Positions 1-6,456 of a stretch of DNA of 10,168 nucleotides are shown one piece after another. The DNA comes from Actinomycetes bacterium (GTDB taxonomy: Bacteria; Actinomycetota; Humimicrobiia; JAHJRV01): positions 1-10,168 of the forward strand of contig DAOWJR010000038.1 in NCBI GenBank assembly GCA_030640275.1. The letters are read 5' to 3'. The notes below the pieces were generated by a model, which saw nothing but the letters and a program-made list of their open reading frames with translations, was not told the origin of the DNA and made no database searches. The translations under genes were made by a program, and so were the position numbers. The number at the start of each line of letters is the position of its first letter. Positions within the stretch are counted from its first letter, which is position 1.

Positions 1-244
1 CAACTTGATGGCTTTCTTCGAGATTATTTGCATCTCTTAGAAAGGTTTTTTTCATTGTTCCCACCTTCTCTTCAATAGCAATTCTTTTCATCTCAGCAAT
101 TATCAGTTCTTTTTGCTCCTCACTTAAAATCAAGGTTTCTATATTATCAATTCCCTTTGCCTTTGGTGCAGTTCTAGCACTAGCACACATTATCTCAGCA
201 ACTCTTTTTGTTGCATCAATTTCCCATTTTCTATTATTTTTCAA
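1..244 (-). CDS. DUF2148 ferredoxin-domain protein, N-terminal part (cut by left edge)
   Basis: This is an open frame on the minus strand, running off the left edge after about 81 codons. The N-terminus shows the pattern I associate with DUF2148 (COG4739) proteins: an early VAEIMCASARTAPKAKGIDN stretch, then IETLIL, then a helix and FLRDANNLEES. The family is described as containing a ferredoxin domain; its role is not established. The cysteine-rich part would lie beyond the edge, so cluster-binding residues cannot be checked here. I chose a TTG start at 244-242: an AAAGGGAG ribosome binding site sits 6 bases upstream, and no ATG or GTG occurs in frame between it and the stop upstream at 280-278. 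It lies 145 bp downstream of the alcohol dehydrogenase on the same strand, so co-transcription is possible. Family assignment is from recalled motif similarity. Confidence 0.8.
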   Translation of the reverse strand, partial: MKNNRKWEIDATKRVAEIMCASARTAPKAKGIDNIETLILSEEQKELIIAEMKRIAIEEKVGTMKKTFLRDANNLEESHQV

Positions 245-250
245 TTTTAA

Positions 251-258
251 CTCCCTTT
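251..258 (-). promoter_or_regulatory. Ribosome binding site fixing the TTG start of the DUF2148 gene
   Basis: On the minus strand this reads AAAGGGAG, followed by six bases (TTAAAA) and then TTG. It is the only strong Shine-Dalgarno-like site near the 5' end of the frame, and it decides in favour of the TTG start. Confidence 0.6.
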
Positions 259-389
259 CTATTTTTAATTTATTTATTTAAAAAACTTATGATTCTAAAT
301 AAAAAAATCATGTTAGCAGGATTTTAGTCTAAGAAATATTCATAAAAATGTAAGTAATACGATTTAGAATACAAAATAAATTTAATAAT

Positions 390-1421
390 TTAACTCCAAG
401 GTTCAATTATAATTTTATAAGCTTTTCTGTTTACAATTAATTCAACGGACTTTTCAATCTCTTCTAATGGAAATCTACGGGTTGTAAGACTCTTAACATC
501 AATATCTCCATGTGAGATTAATTTCAAAGCTCTGGATAGATGTTTTGGAGATGAAGAATAACTTCCAATTATGGATATTTCTCTTCTATATAGTTCATTA
601 ATATTTATTTTTGCGATTTCTTTTTTAATAGCTCCAGCAAAAATTATTATTTTTCCTCCATCTCTAATATAACTCAGGGATTGGTTCAAGATTTTCTCAT
701 TTACTATAGTTAAAATTACTAAATCTGCTCCAATTCCTTTAGTAATATTTAAAATTTCTTCTGTAATATTTTCCTTATTTGGATTTAATGCAAAATCAAA
801 TCCAAATTTTTTAGCAAAATCTACTCTATTTTCATCAATATCAATGCCTATAGGGATGGCTTTATTCATTTTTATCAACTGGTAAAACAACAGTCCAATT
901 GTCCCTAATCCTATGATCACAACAAAGTCTTTTTGAAACAGATTAATTTTTCCTAATGAGTATAAACAGCATGCTAATGGTTCAGAAAAACTTGCCTCTT
1001 CATAGGATACTTTCTTGTCTATCTTTAATGTTCCAACAGAAACATTTTCTTTAGGTACTCTAATGAATTGAGAAAAACCTCCTGGATAGATGTTTGTTGA
1101 TTTGAATTGTTTGCACATTGAATAGTTTTCATGCTTGCAGTATTGGCAATTAAAACAGGGAACATGGTGAGTAACAACAACTCTATCACCAATCTTAAAA
1201 TCCTTTACATTTGACCCAATTTCAACAATATCACCAGCAACTTCATGACCTAACACAGTTGGTTTTTTAACATTATTATCAAAGATCTTTTTTATATCTG
1301 AACCACAAATACCACATGCGATGATCTTTACTAACATCTCATCCTTATTTATTTCAGGCTTTGGGATTTCGTCTATTAAAAATTTTTTAGGGGAATAACA
1401 AAGTGCAACTTTCATATTCAT
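390..1421 (-). CDS. Zinc-dependent medium-chain alcohol/polyol dehydrogenase
   Basis: A full-length (343 aa) zinc-type medium-chain dehydrogenase/reductase, predicted cytosolic and NAD(H)-dependent. The catalytic zinc ligands are visible: C39 in CGICGSD, H59-E60 in GHE, and E147 in SEP. The structural zinc site is C89, C92, C95 and C103. The Rossmann motif GLGTIG is at 171-176, and D194 at the end of the second strand (GIDID) favours NAD over NADP. Family members of this shape include sorbitol, threonine and 2,3-butanediol dehydrogenases; the substrate cannot be read from the sequence. It is transcribed divergently from the SorC regulator across 195 bp, and SorC proteins often control polyol or sugar genes. 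Next to acetoin-dehydrogenase-like genes, a role as a butanediol/acetoin or polyol dehydrogenase is an inference. The start has two close Met codons (1 and 3) and no strong Shine-Dalgarno site. Confidence 0.88.
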   Translation of the reverse strand: MNMKVALCYSPKKFLIDEIPKPEINKDEMLVKIIACGICGSDIKKIFDNNVKKPTVLGHEVAGDIVEIGSNVKDFKIGDRVVVTHHVPCFNCQYCKHENYSMCKQFKSTNIYPGGFSQFIRVPKENVSVGTLKIDKKVSYEEASFSEPLACCLYSLGKINLFQKDFVVIIGLGTIGLLFYQLIKMNKAIPIGIDIDENRVDFAKKFGFDFALNPNKENITEEILNITKGIGADLVILTIVNEKILNQSLSYIRDGGKIIIFAGAIKKEIAKININELYRREISIIGSYSSSPKHLSRALKLISHGDIDVKSLTTRRFPLEEIEKSVELIVNRKAYKIIIEPWS

Positions 1422-1575
1422 AATTAAAATTTGTAAGTCTCATTTTTATTTGATAATACTACCACATTTATTTTTAGTATAAAAATACGATTCTTATCTT
1501 ACTAAATAAAATAGGATTTATTTTGGTAAAAACCGGACATTTCTAAATTGGTACTACACATATTCCATTTTAATG

Positions 1576-1604
1576 TTGACTTTTATTTTTAAAAAAGATA
1601 AAAT
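1576..1604 (+). promoter_or_regulatory. Sigma-70-type promoter of the SorC regulator gene
   Basis: TTGACT (1576-1581) and TAAAAT (1599-1604) are separated by exactly 17 bases, close to the TTGACA-17-TATAAT consensus. Transcription would start near 1611-1612, inside the first palindrome, about 48 bases before the ATG at 1659. It is the best promoter in the window and probably also drives the downstream E1/E2 genes. Confidence 0.7.
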
Positions 1605-1607
1605 TAA

Positions 1608-1640
1608 TTTACAAATGTGAAAAGTATTCACATATGTGAA
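1608..1640 (+). promoter_or_regulatory. Tandem palindromic operator, probable SorC autoregulatory site
   Basis: There are two 14-bp boxes with starts 19 bp apart. Box 1 (1608-1621) is TTTACAAATGTGAA. Box 2 (1627-1640) is TTCACATATGTGAA, a perfect palindrome. They match at 12 of 14 positions and share the half-site ATGTGAA. They begin 4 bases after the -10 element, so a bound protein would block initiation or early elongation. A partial copy of the half-site (CACATAT, 1557-1563) lies just upstream of the -35. The position directly ahead of a SorC-family gene makes autoregulation the natural reading; binding by this protein is inferred. Confidence 0.65.
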
Positions 1641-1647
1641 AATTATC

Positions 1648-1652
1648 AAGGG
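1648..1652 (+). promoter_or_regulatory. Ribosome binding site fixing the ATG start at 1659
   Basis: AAGGG is followed by six bases and then ATG. The in-frame GTG at 1617 has no Shine-Dalgarno site and would lie only about 6 bases from the predicted transcription start, so the ATG at 1659 is preferred. Confidence 0.6.
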
Positions 1653-1658
1653 TATATT

Positions 1659-2609
1659 ATGGAAAAAGAAAAACTTTTAATTGAAATTGCAACTTTGTAT
1701 TATTATGATGGCCTAACTCAGAGAGAGATAGCAAAAAGATTTGGTATTTCTCGCTCAAACGTGTCCAGATTACTTAAAGAAGCAAGACGAAGAGGGATTG
1801 TAAAGATAAAGATAAAACGAAAAATCCAATTAGATTACGATCTGCAAAAAGAGATTGAAAATATGTTTCATCTTAAAGATGCAAGAACATTAAAATCTTC
1901 GGGACTCAATTATAAAGAAATGCTAAAAGAATTAGGTGCTATTACTGCAGGATATTTGAAAACTATTTTAGTAAAAGTTTCTATAATTGGGATGAGTTGG
2001 GGAACTGCTATTTATGAAGTAGTAAATGCATTTGAGCCAGAAGTTTATAAAGACATAGAAGTTATTCAGATGATAGGAGGAATTGGGGCTGAAAATCCAG
2101 ATATAGATGGAACTGAACTTGCCAGAAGATTAGCAGAAAAAGTGGGAGGAAGATATAGATATCTTCATGCTCCTTTGATCGTTGAGAATGCTGATATTAA
2201 AAGGGCTATGATGCAGGAGAGAAATATTAAAGGCACATTAGAAAGAGTGAATAAAGCAGACATTGCAATTGTTGGAATTGGTTCCACAAATCCTAACGTA
2301 TCCAGTCTTGTACGTGCTGGTTATTTAAATAAAAAGGAGCTAAATGAAATTAAGAAACTTGGAGCTATAGGAGATGTTTGTGCCAGGCATTTTGATATAA
2401 ATGGGAATCTATGTCAAATAGATTTAAATGAAAGAGTAATAGGAATAGATATAGATAAGTTAAAAGATATTAATTATGTAATTGGTATTGCAGGAGGAAA
2501 AGTTAAGGCATCAGCAATTTTAGGAGTTCTGAGGGGTGGCTATATTAATGTATTAATATCAGATGATCAGGCCATAAGCGAAGTTTTGAAATTAAATAAA
2601 CTACATTAG
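1659..2609 (+). CDS. SorC-family transcriptional regulator
   Basis: A 316-aa DNA-binding regulator of the SorC/DeoR type. Residues 19-40 form a helix-turn-helix (LTQREIAKRFGIS then a recognition helix with SRSNVSRLL). The remainder, about 56-314, is the SorC sugar-binding domain, with hallmarks GMSWGTAI (111-118), MIGGIG (138-143), and the later VGIGS, GAIGDVC and FDINGN motifs. Known relatives (CggR, DeoR of Bacillus, SorC, LsrR, EryD) respond to phosphorylated sugars, polyols or related small molecules; the ligand here is unknown. A longer frame exists from a GTG at 1617, but that start falls within the operator and next to the predicted transcription start, whereas 1659 has a spaced AAGGG. 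The gene precedes E1-alpha on the same strand with an 84-bp gap and is divergent from the alcohol dehydrogenase, so it probably controls one or both units. Confidence 0.92.
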   Translation: MEKEKLLIEIATLYYYDGLTQREIAKRFGISRSNVSRLLKEARRRGIVKIKIKRKIQLDYDLQKEIENMFHLKDARTLKSSGLNYKEMLKELGAITAGYLKTILVKVSIIGMSWGTAIYEVVNAFEPEVYKDIEVIQMIGGIGAENPDIDGTELARRLAEKVGGRYRYLHAPLIVENADIKRAMMQERNIKGTLERVNKADIAIVGIGSTNPNVSSLVRAGYLNKKELNEIKKLGAIGDVCARHFDINGNLCQIDLNERVIGIDIDKLKDINYVIGIAGGKVKASAILGVLRGGYINVLISDDQAISEVLKLNKLH

Positions 2610-2683
2610 ACCGATTTGGTATTGTATTAACTCATTAATTTTTTTTAAATTATTAAAAATTTTTTTGAAATCATTCAAAATTT

Positions 2684-2687
2684 GGAG
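2684..2687 (+). promoter_or_regulatory. Ribosome binding site fixing the E1-alpha ATG start
   Basis: GGAG lies six bases before the ATG at 2694. The in-frame TTG at 2682 overlaps this site, so it is unlikely to be the true start. Confidence 0.6.
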
Positions 2688-2693
2688 ATTTAT

Positions 2694-3653
2694 ATGGAAC
2701 TTTCTCGTGAAAAGCTTATAGATATGCTTGGTAAGATGTACAAGATAAGGTTTTTTGAGGAAAAAGTGGATTATCTTTTTTCTCTTGGTCTTGTTCATGG
2801 AACTATGCATTTATCAATCGGACAGGAAGCAGTAGCAGTAGGAGCAGTTTCAGCATTAAAATCTGATGATTATATTCTCAGTACTCATAGAGGTCATGGA
2901 CACTGTATTGCTAAAGGTGCTGATATTAATCTTATGATGGCTGAATTTTTAGGAAAAGAGACTGGTTATTGTAGAGGTAGAGGGGGATCCATGCATATTG
3001 CAGATATTAAAAGCGGGAATTTAGGTGCAACTGGGGTTGTAGGTGGTGGAATACCAATATCAACAGGGGTAGGCTTAAGTATAAAGATGAGAAAAACTGG
3101 ACAGGTCGTTTTATGTTTTTTTGGTGATGGAGCAGCAAATCTTGGAGCTTTTCATGAGTCATTAAATTTAGCAGCTATCTGGAAGCTTCCAGTAATTTTT
3201 CTTTGTGAAAACAATATGTATGGTATGTCCATGTCTGTTAAGAAAGCAGTAGCAATAAAAGATATAGCAAAAAGAGCAGATTCTTATGGCTTTCCTGGGG
3301 AGGTCGTAGATGGAAATGATATTTTAGCAGTCTATGAATTTGTATTAAAAGCTGTGAAAAGAGCAAGAAAAGGAGAGGGTCCTTCATTGATAGAATGTAA
3401 AACATATAGATGGAAAGGTCATTCAAAAAGTGATCAAAATCTTTATCGTTCAAAAGAAGAAATTGGATCCTGGAAAAAGAAATGTCCTATAAGAAGATTC
3501 AAAGAAAAACTGATTTCTAAAGATATCTTAACAGAAGAAAAAGTAAAAGTGATAGAAGAAGATGCAAAAAATATTATAGAAAAAGCAGTGGATTTTGCAA
3601 ACAACAGTCCAGAACCCTCAGTTGAAGAAATATTTGAGGGGGTATATTCCTAA
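2694..3653 (+). CDS. acoA: Thiamine-diphosphate dehydrogenase E1 component alpha subunit (acetoin/pyruvate dehydrogenase type)
   Basis: The alpha subunit (319 aa) of a heterotetrameric E1, which decarboxylates or cleaves a 2-oxoacid or acyloin on thiamine diphosphate and passes the acyl group to the E2 lipoyl arm. The thiamine/Mg motif begins GDGAAN at 144-149 and ends with NN at 173-174. STHRGHGHCIAKG (63-75) and GRGGSMHIAD (95-104) are conserved family blocks. These two, and GATGVVGGG at 111-119, resemble the AcoA branch (acetoin cleavage) more than classical pyruvate dehydrogenase, by recalled motif similarity only. The TYRWKGHS segment (237-244) matches the loop that carries the regulatory serine in mitochondrial E1-alpha. 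It is followed after 74 bp by E1-beta. The gene symbol is provisional, because substrate specificity (acetoin, pyruvate, branched-chain 2-oxoacid) cannot be proven from sequence. Confidence 0.88.
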   Translation: MELSREKLIDMLGKMYKIRFFEEKVDYLFSLGLVHGTMHLSIGQEAVAVGAVSALKSDDYILSTHRGHGHCIAKGADINLMMAEFLGKETGYCRGRGGSMHIADIKSGNLGATGVVGGGIPISTGVGLSIKMRKTGQVVLCFFGDGAANLGAFHESLNLAAIWKLPVIFLCENNMYGMSMSVKKAVAIKDIAKRADSYGFPGEVVDGNDILAVYEFVLKAVKRARKGEGPSLIECKTYRWKGHSKSDQNLYRSKEEIGSWKKKCPIRRFKEKLISKDILTEEKVKVIEEDAKNIIEKAVDFANNSPEPSVEEIFEGVYS

Positions 3654-3668
3654 GTGAGAAACATTATA

Positions 3669-3703
3669 CTCTTATTCTATCATATAACTTTAACAGCTAA
3701 GAG
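3669..3703 (+). other. Stem-loop in the E1-alpha/E1-beta gap
   Basis: CTCTTA (3669-3674) can pair with TAAGAG (3698-3703) across a 23-base loop, followed by a short AGAGTTTTT stretch. The stem is only 6 bp, so it is a weak candidate for a partial terminator or RNA processing site. The gap is wider than usual for E1-alpha/E1-beta pairs, which are often adjacent or overlapping. Confidence 0.25.
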
Positions 3704-3727
3704 AGTTTTTAAAGAGGTGTATTCATA

Positions 3728-4708
3728 GTGAGAAAGATAACATATGCAGAAGCAATAAGAGAAGCACTTCGACAGGAGATGAGAAGAGATGAAAATATTT
3801 TTTTAATAGGTGAGGATCTCGGGATTTATGGAGGTGCATTTGGAGTGACACGTGGATTGATTAATGAATTTGGAGAGGAGAGAGTAAGAGATACACCTAT
3901 ATCTGAACTTGCAATTGTTGGTGCTTCTTTAGGAGCTGCTATAACTGGAATGAGACCTGTTGCTGAAATAATGTTTATGGATTTTATAACCTTAGCAATG
4001 GAACAGATTGTAAATCAGGCTGCTAAAATGAAGTATATGTTTGGTGGTAAAGCAAAGGTTCCTATGGTAATAAGAACTCCTGCGGGCTCTGGAACTGGAG
4101 CTGCAGCACAACACTCACAGAGTTTAGAGGCTTGGTTCACTCATGTTCCAGGATTAAAAGTTGTAATGCCAAGTACTCCATATGATGCAAAAGGCTTATT
4201 GATATCTTCAATAAGAGATGATAACCCTGTAATTTTTATTGAACATAAGTTACTTTATAAGACAACCGGGGAAGTTCCTGAAGAAGAATACGAGATTCCA
4301 TTAGGTGTAGCAGATATAAAGAGGAAAGGGGAGGATTTAACAATTATTGCCACTTCTATAATGGTCCAAAGGGCAATTTCAGCATCAAAAGAACTGGAAA
4401 AGGAAGGAATAAGTGTTGAAATAGTGGATCCAAGAACATTAAAACCGTATGACAAAAAGACAATTATTGAATCTATTAAAAGGACAGGAAAAGTTATAAT
4501 TGTTCACGAAGCCTGTAAGACTGGCGGTTTTGGTGCTGAAATTGCTGCAATAATTTCTGAAAGTGAATCATTTGATTATTTAGATGCACCAATTAGGAGA
4601 TTAGGTGGATTAGATATTCCAATACCTTATAATAGGAATCTTGAAAAGAATGCTGTTCCTCAGATTGAAGACATTATAAAAGCTGCAAAAGAATTAATTG
4701 GTAAATAA
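3728..4708 (+). CDS. acoB: Thiamine-diphosphate dehydrogenase E1 component beta subunit
   Basis: The 326-aa transketolase-like beta subunit that completes the E1 heterotetramer with the preceding gene. The N-terminal MRKITYAEAIREAL is typical of the family. E60 in PISELAIVG is the predicted glutamate that activates the thiamine aminopyrimidine ring. H129 in GAAAQHSQ is the conserved active-site histidine. The C-terminal half carries the transketolase C-domain, with VDPRTLKPYD and VHEACKTGGFGAEIA. I use the GTG at 3728, which starts the family-typical N-terminus and is preceded by GAGGTG 8 bases upstream. The length is normal. It lies between E1-alpha (74-bp gap) and E2 (51-bp gap) in one transcription direction, so the three genes are probably one unit. 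The symbol follows the acetoin-type reading of the alpha subunit and is provisional. Confidence 0.9.
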   Translation: MRKITYAEAIREALRQEMRRDENIFLIGEDLGIYGGAFGVTRGLINEFGEERVRDTPISELAIVGASLGAAITGMRPVAEIMFMDFITLAMEQIVNQAAKMKYMFGGKAKVPMVIRTPAGSGTGAAAQHSQSLEAWFTHVPGLKVVMPSTPYDAKGLLISSIRDDNPVIFIEHKLLYKTTGEVPEEEYEIPLGVADIKRKGEDLTIIATSIMVQRAISASKELEKEGISVEIVDPRTLKPYDKKTIIESIKRTGKVIIVHEACKTGGFGAEIAAIISESESFDYLDAPIRRLGGLDIPIPYNRNLEKNAVPQIEDIIKAAKELIGK

Positions 4709-4759
4709 ATAATTTATTTAACATATTATTTTTCTTATTTTAAAAAAGGGGGATATTTA

Positions 4760-5947
4760 ATGCACAAAGTTATAATGCCAAAGTTAGGAATGACAATGGA
4801 AAGTGGTTTGATAGTAAATTGGTTGAAGGAAGAGGGAGATTATGTGAAAAAGGGCGAACCCCTACTTGATGTTATGACCGATAAGGTAACTATTGAAGTT
4901 GAATCTTTTAACACTGGATATTTAAAAAAGATATTAGCAAGAGAGGGAGAAGAGATTCCAGTTACAGAAGTAATAGCATATATAGGTGGAAAGGATGAAG
5001 AGGTGTCAGAGGAAATTATCAAGGGAAGGATCAAAGAAAAAAAGGAAGAAAAAGTTGAAGTAAAGGCTAAAAAAATTTTAGCATCACCGCTTGCTAAAAA
5101 GTTAGCAAAGGAAATGTCAATAGACTTATCAAAAATATCTGGAACAGGTCCTGGTGGAAGAATTATAAAAGCAGATGTTTTAAAAGTAGCCAAAGAAGCT
5201 AAATTAAAAAAGAAAGAGAAAATAGAGATTGAAAAAGAAATTGAGGAAAAAGTAGTAGCTCCTGAAATCCTGGAAAAAATTCCCTTAGCAGGTCTAAGAA
5301 AAACTATTGCTGAAAGGATGTCTAAAAGTAAAAGTGAGATTCCTCATATTACCCTCTTTATTGATGTAGATATGAGTAGTTCAGAGATTTTTAAAGAAAA
5401 GATAAATCAGGAAATAGGAGAAAAAAAGATTTCATATACAGATTTAATAATTAAAGCAACAGCACTTTCATTAAAAAAATATCAGATTTTAAATTCAACT
5501 TTAGAAAATAAAAGAATAATTATTTTTAAGGATATTAATATTGGTCTTGCTGTTTCTATAAAAGATGGCTTAATTGTTCCTGTTATTCGTAACGCTAATA
5601 AATTATCAATAGAAGAGATAGCTAATAAAAGAGTTAAACTTGTTAAGTGTGCAAGGGATAATAAACTTGAATTAAGAGATGTAACAGGGTCAACATTTAC
5701 TATTACAAATTTGGGAATGTATGAAATAGATTATTTTTCTCCTATAATAAATCCTCCTGAAGCAGGTATATTAGCAGTAGGGTCAATAGTAAAAAAACCT
5801 GCTATAGATAGGGAAGATGAAATTACTGTAAAACCAATGTTGAAATTGGGCTTAGCTTTGGATCACAGGATATTGGATGGAGCAGTGGGAGCAAAATTTC
5901 TACAATATTTACGGAACATTCTACAAGAACCCAATAAATTAGTTTAA
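4760..5947 (+). CDS. acoC: Dihydrolipoamide acyltransferase (E2) of the dehydrogenase complex
   Basis: A 395-aa E2 core protein that accepts the acyl group from E1 on a lipoyl arm and transfers it to CoA. There are three modules. One lipoyl domain spans about 1-77, with the lipoyl lysine K42 in MTDKVTIEVES. A peripheral-subunit-binding domain spans about 105-143 (ILASPLAKKLAKEMSIDLSKISGTGPGGRI). The catalytic domain spans about 172-393, with DHRILDG placing H369 and D373 in the active site. Lysine/glutamate-rich linkers separate the modules. The lipoyl site reads MTDKV rather than the common ETDKA, a conservative variation. A GGGGG ribosome binding site lies 7 bases before the ATG. The E3 partner that would reoxidise the lipoyl arm is not encoded in this window and must act from elsewhere. 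lipB, about 500 bp downstream on the opposite strand, makes the octanoyl precursor of the arm. Confidence 0.92.
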   Translation: MHKVIMPKLGMTMESGLIVNWLKEEGDYVKKGEPLLDVMTDKVTIEVESFNTGYLKKILAREGEEIPVTEVIAYIGGKDEEVSEEIIKGRIKEKKEEKVEVKAKKILASPLAKKLAKEMSIDLSKISGTGPGGRIIKADVLKVAKEAKLKKKEKIEIEKEIEEKVVAPEILEKIPLAGLRKTIAERMSKSKSEIPHITLFIDVDMSSSEIFKEKINQEIGEKKISYTDLIIKATALSLKKYQILNSTLENKRIIIFKDINIGLAVSIKDGLIVPVIRNANKLSIEEIANKRVKLVKCARDNKLELRDVTGSTFTITNLGMYEIDYFSPIINPPEAGILAVGSIVKKPAIDREDEITVKPMLKLGLALDHRILDGAVGAKFLQYLRNILQEPNKLV

Positions 5948-5952
5948 GACAT

Positions 5953-5978
5953 CTTCTCCTGATATAATTATGGAGAAG
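5953..5978 (+). terminator. Hairpin after E2, possible weak terminator
   Basis: CTTCTCC (5953-5959) pairs perfectly with GGAGAAG (5972-5978) over a 12-base loop, starting 6 bases after the E2 stop codon. What follows (CGTTTGTC) is not a clean T tract, so efficient intrinsic termination is doubtful. The zinc-ribbon gene may be reached by readthrough. Confidence 0.4.
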
Positions 5979-6091
5979 CGTTTGTCAGCTTTAAAATTAT
6001 GAATTATTAAATTAAATATGAAATTTATCATTTTAAAGAACCTTTTCAAGATAACTTTATGATAATTATTTAGAAATTTTGAGGTAAATTT

Positions 6092-6433
6092 ATGACTAAA
6101 AAAACAAAAACTATTTTATATTGTATTGAATGTGGGAAAGAAACAACCCATACAATAAAATATCTTGGGGATCATATAAGAAGTGTACAATGTGAGGAAT
6201 GTAAAAGCAAAATTGAGTTAGATAGAAAAGAGCTTATGACGGTTTTTACCGAGGATTTTATTGACAGGGTTTTAACAAAACCAAAGAGAGTTACAATAGA
6301 ACTTGTTAAAGTTATAACACCACTTATTCCTTTTCTACCAAAAAGATTAGTGAAAGAACCTAAAAAAGTACTAAAAGATATTTTTAGAGCAGTAAAAGGT
6401 GAAGAAGAAAAGGAAAGAATAGAAAAAAAATAG
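6092..6433 (+). CDS. Small zinc-ribbon protein of unknown function
   Basis: A 113-aa protein whose first 40 residues carry two CxxC pairs (C11/C14 and C34/C37) spaced like a zinc ribbon or rubredoxin-like knuckle, with YCIECGKET and VQCEECKSKIELD around them. The middle is helical (DFIDRVLTKPKRVTIELVKVI), with a short proline-containing hydrophobic stretch (ITPLIPFLP, about 75-83) that is too short for a confident membrane helix. The tail is highly charged and lysine/glutamate rich. It resembles a small family annotated in some Firmicutes as 'bh protein', a recollection I cannot check here; no function is known to me. The GAGG ribosome binding site is 6 bases from the ATG. It follows E2 by 144 bp on the same strand and converges tail-to-tail with lipB, leaving 23 bp. 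Confidence 0.8.
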   Translation: MTKKTKTILYCIECGKETTHTIKYLGDHIRSVQCEECKSKIELDRKELMTVFTEDFIDRVLTKPKRVTIELVKVITPLIPFLPKRLVKEPKKVLKDIFRAVKGEEEKERIEKK

Positions 6434-6456
6434 AGTAGAAGAGTATAAACAATATT

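Noticed and set aside
292..370. Distant 9-bp inverted repeat (ATTCTAAAT and ATTTAGAAT) between the dehydrogenase and DUF2148 genes
   Set aside because: The arms are 61 bp apart and nearly pure A/T; chance is a sufficient explanation.
1617..1658. N-terminal extension of the SorC regulator from a GTG
   Set aside because: It covers the palindromic operator, has no ribosome binding site and would start about 6 bases after the predicted transcription start; the ATG at 1659 has a spaced AAGGG.
2682..2693. TTG start for E1-alpha four codons upstream
   Set aside because: The TTG overlaps the GGAG ribosome binding site that serves the ATG at 2694.
2601..2810. Minus-strand open frame of 69 codons
   Set aside because: It lies over the 5' end of E1-alpha on the other strand, has low-complexity composition, and shows no recognisable domain.
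3654..3727. Break or frameshift between E1-alpha and E1-beta
   Set aside because: Both proteins are full length with family-typical ends, so the gap is simply non-coding.
4840..5193. Minus-strand open frame of 117 codons inside the E2 gene
   Set aside because: It is the antisense of the lipoyl domain, linker and subunit-binding region; its serine-rich composition is what antisense reading of this code gives.
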